From JBGCED01 sp045106055 (GTDB lineage: Bacteria > Pseudomonadota > Alphaproteobacteria > CBDDJK01), in the NCBI GenBank assembly GCA_045106055.1, contig JBGCED010000116.1:1-8594 (forward strand): 8,594 nucleotides of DNA, written 5' to 3'. The position numbers and the translations under genes were made by a program. The stretch's first letter is position 1, and each line of letters starts with the position of its first letter. Below the pieces are notes generated by a model, which did no database searches, was not told where the DNA came from, and was given only the letters and a program-made list of their open reading frames with translations. This document shows positions 6,544-8,594 of this stretch, piece after piece.

Positions 6544-7329
6544 ATGATGCGATATGCTTTGTCATTTTCTGCCATTATGGCACTTACCAAGCGTGAATTG
6601 TTGCGCTCAAGGCGATTTTTTGGGCTTGAATTATTAAGCCCCGCCTTGATGGGCATCCTGTTTATTTATATTTTTAAGCTGGCAGTCGGCGGCAATATTG
6701 ACGCTCAACAGCTTGGCGGGCTTCCGATGCTGGAATTTATCGCAGCAGGCTTTATTGGACTATCCATGATGCAATTTAGCTTTTATGCAAGCGGTTATTC
6801 GCTGATGTTTGACAAGATGGAGCGCATGATCGAGGATTTGTTAACCGCCCCGCTTAATGGTCTTGAGATCGCAGCGGGCTATATGCTAGCAGCTTTATTA
6901 AGAGGGATAATGGTTAGCATCAGCGTGATGATTGTCATGGGGTTCTTGGTTGGGCTGCATATTCAGCAGATAGGCTTATTGTTTTTATTTTTAATTCTTG
7001 GCGGCGTTGGGCTTTCCGCTTTAAGCTTAATATGCTGCATTTATAGCCATAAATGGGACAGTCTTGCCGCCAAAGAAAGCTTTTTGGTGATCCCTTTATT
7101 GCAATTATCGGGCGCATTTTTCCCGATGAGCGCGCTTGAATCCCCGATATGGCGTATGATCATGGGGCTTAACCCAATTTATTATGTGATTGATGGCGTG
7201 CGCCATGCGGTGACTGGAATTGGGGAAATGCCGCTTTTGCATGATTTGCTGGTTTCGGTTTGCTTCATGGTTTTTTGTGTATTGGTTGCATCATGGATGT
7301 TTTCGGTGGGGTACCGCATGAAGGATTAG
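6544..7329 (+). CDS. ABC-2 type transporter, permease subunit
   Basis: The 261-residue product is an integral membrane subunit of the ABC-2 exporter class, which includes NodJ/YhhJ-type drug, lipid and polysaccharide exporters. A cytoplasmic N-terminus (ALTKRELLRSRRFFGLE, 13–29) leads into about six hydrophobic segments near 30–49, 61–84, 109–137, 142–165, 180–197 and 234–256. The ABC-2 signature follows the fifth: PLLQLSGAFFPMSALESP (184–201), then LNPIYYVIDGVRHAVTG (209–225). The coupling-helix region MERMIEDLLTAPLNGLEIAAGY (92–113) is also typical. Length is normal. The ATG at 6544 is followed at once by a second ATG at 6547; no strong Shine-Dalgarno is seen (ttggaatt). An ATPase partner would be needed, but neither neighbour encodes one. 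The substrate cannot be read from the sequence, and divergence from cob genes is not evidence of corrinoid transport. Confidence 0.88.
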   Translation: MMRYALSFSAIMALTKRELLRSRRFFGLELLSPALMGILFIYIFKLAVGGNIDAQQLGGLPMLEFIAAGFIGLSMMQFSFYASGYSLMFDKMERMIEDLLTAPLNGLEIAAGYMLAALLRGIMVSISVMIVMGFLVGLHIQQIGLLFLFLILGGVGLSALSLICCIYSHKWDSLAAKESFLVIPLLQLSGAFFPMSALESPIWRMIMGLNPIYYVIDGVRHAVTGIGEMPLLHDLLVSVCFMVFCVLVASWMFSVGYRMKD

Positions 7330-7416
7330 CTTAAAAGCAACAGCTTTAAAATAATTCGCGCAAGACAGGCTTAAAAAGCATGACAAGGCAGCGTAAACTT
7401 GCTAACAGCTTATTTT
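7330..7416. other. Spacer between permease and helicase with short dyad repeats
   Basis: This 87-nt spacer holds near-palindromes GCTTAAAAGC (7329–7338, overlapping the permease stop) and GCTTAAAAAGC (7369–7379), plus AACAGCTT twice (7339–7346 and 7404–7411). The first can form a weak hairpin, TTAAAAGC / GCTTTAA (7331–7349, loop aaca, one bulged A), without a clear T-tract, so it is a poor terminator candidate. ATGACA (7380–7385) followed after 17 nt by TAACAG (7403–7408) is a weak promoter-like pair for the helicase. If it is used, the transcript would start almost at the ATG. Confidence 0.35.
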
Positions 7417-8594
7417 ATGAATGATAACAAAGAAGAAACCACAGAAATTAGCATCAATTTCCATGATTTGGGATTAAGCGATAATCTGTTAAAAGCCGTA
7501 TCCGAAGCTGGATACGAAACGCCGACCCAAATTCAGGAAAAGGCGATTCCCGCCATTTTAATGAATAAAGATATTTTGGGCTGCGCGCAAACCGGCACGG
7601 GCAAAACCGCAAGCTTTGTGCTGCCGCTGCTGGATATTCTGGAAGAGGGACGCGCCCGCGCCAGAATGCCGCGCTGCGTCATCATTGCCCCCACCCGCGA
7701 GCTTGCAGCGCAAGTTGCACAAAATTTTGAAACTTATGGAAAATATCACCAGCTGAATATGGCGTTATTGATTGGCGGCGTTGCCTTTGGCGAACAGGAT
7801 CAAGCCCTAACGCGCGGGGTTGATGTGTTAATTGCCACGCCTGGTCGGCTGATTGATCAGATAGAGCGCGGCAAGATCATTTTGGGGGATGTTCAAATCC
7901 TGATCATTGATGAAGCCGATCGTATGCTGGATATGGGCTTTATTCCAGATGTTGAAAAGCTGATCCAATTAATGCCAAAAAACAGGCAAACCTTGTTGTT
8001 TTCTGCAACCATGCCGCCTGAAATTCGTAAGCTTGCGGATCGTTTTTTAACCAATCCACGCGAAGTTACAGTTGCCCCGCCATCCAGTGCCAGCAAGAAT
8101 ATTGACCAAGGGCTGGTCATGTTAAGCGATGCCCGTCATAAGCGTAAAACCTTATTTAAAATGCTGGATCAAAATGAATTTACCAATTTATTGATTTTTT
8201 GCAATCGCAAGCGCGATGTTGAAACCTTGCGCCAATCCTTGCGCCAATCAGGCTATGCCGCCGCAGCGTTGCATGGGGATATGGATCAATATAAACGGCT
8301 GGAATGTTTAAATCAGTTTAAACAGGGGGAAGCTAGCATTTTGGTCTGTTCCGATGTTGCGGCGCGCGGGCTTGATATTCCAAGCGTCAGCCATGTTTAT
8401 AATTATGATGTGCCAACCCATGCAGAAGATTATGTCCACCGCATTGGACGCACAGGCAGGGCAGGGCGTTCAGGGATTGCCCGTACGCTGGCAAGCCCGC
8501 TTGAAAATAAATATATTGAAGCAATTGAAGCCATGCTGGGGATGAAAATCCCGCTTAGCACAGGCGGGGATGCAAGCACTGGCGGTAATGTTGT
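7417..8594 (+). CDS. DEAD-box ATP-dependent RNA helicase, RhlE-like, 3' end cut by window
   Basis: This is an ATP-driven RNA helicase of the DEAD-box family, which unwinds short RNA duplexes in ribosome assembly, RNA decay or cold adaptation. The frame is open from ATG 7417 to the window edge (392 codons plus 2 nt), with an in-frame stop upstream at 7381. All family motifs are present: Q-motif FHDLGL...PTQIQ (15–40), I AQTGTGKT (57–64), Ia PTRELA (92–97), Ib TPGRLID (141–147), II DEAD (165–168, in DEADRMLDMGF), III SAT (196–198), IV LLIFCNRKR (258–266), V SDVAARGLDIP (312–322) and VI HRIGRTGRAG (341–350). Overall pattern is closest to RhlE. The missing part should be the variable, often basic C-terminal tail. 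No Shine-Dalgarno is seen before the ATG; a TTG at 7399 is an alternative start but adds no conserved residues. Confidence 0.94.
   Translation, partial: MNDNKEETTEISINFHDLGLSDNLLKAVSEAGYETPTQIQEKAIPAILMNKDILGCAQTGTGKTASFVLPLLDILEEGRARARMPRCVIIAPTRELAAQVAQNFETYGKYHQLNMALLIGGVAFGEQDQALTRGVDVLIATPGRLIDQIERGKIILGDVQILIIDEADRMLDMGFIPDVEKLIQLMPKNRQTLLFSATMPPEIRKLADRFLTNPREVTVAPPSSASKNIDQGLVMLSDARHKRKTLFKMLDQNEFTNLLIFCNRKRDVETLRQSLRQSGYAAAALHGDMDQYKRLECLNQFKQGEASILVCSDVAARGLDIPSVSHVYNYDVPTHAEDYVHRIGRTGRAGRSGIARTLASPLENKYIEAIEAMLGMKIPLSTGGDASTGGNV

Noticed and set aside
7558..7749. Minus-strand frames opposite the helicase.
   Set aside because: The plus strand carries an unbroken DEAD-box reading frame with every motif, so these opposite frames are by-products.

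Overview
The window holds the core corrin-ring section of a vitamin B12 (cobalamin) biosynthesis cluster, flanked by unrelated genes. Family-level likeness (the CbiG–CobJ fusion, the CobH-L-I-J-M gene set, a YidD ending in DPVP, an RhlE-type helicase), moderate base composition and AT-rich spacers suggest an alphaproteobacterium. A low-GC marine lineage is possible, but this is inference and cannot be settled from the window.

Layout: (1) 1–841, + strand: a tyrosine recombinase whose first codons lie off the left edge; all six catalytic residues are present. (2) 874–6411, - strand: a six-gene run read right to left, cobH → cobL → cobI → cbiG-cobJ fusion → cobM → yidD. Successive junctions are 23, 4, -10 (overlap), 5 and 5 nt, so it is almost certainly one operon. 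(3) 6412–6543: a 132-nt AT-rich divergent spacer with a plausible promoter toward cobH, a weak one toward the right, and no recognisable cobalamin riboswitch. (4) 6544–7329, + strand: an ABC-2 type permease with no ATPase gene beside it. (5) 7417–8594, + strand: an RhlE-like DEAD-box RNA helicase that runs off the right edge.

The five cob proteins account for methylation of precorrin-2 at C20 (CobI), C17 methylation with ring contraction (CobJ), C11 methylation (CobM), C5/C15 methylation with decarboxylation (CobL) and the final methyl migration from C11 to C12 (CobH). The N-terminal half of the CobJ protein is a CbiG-type domain, which in the early-cobalt (anaerobic) route opens the delta-lactone. 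Genes for CobG/CobZ, CobF/CbiD and CobK/CbiJ are absent from the window, so the route (aerobic, anaerobic or hybrid) cannot be decided here. The last operon gene, yidD, belongs to membrane-protein insertion and has no known B12 role.

I found no wholly new system. The points most worth a second look are the CbiG–CobJ fusion with altered CbiG motifs, yidD riding at the end of a B12 operon, the orphan permease, and the lack of a riboswitch or clear Shine-Dalgarno sequences at several starts. I saw no tRNA, rRNA, CRISPR array, insertion sequence or strong terminator.
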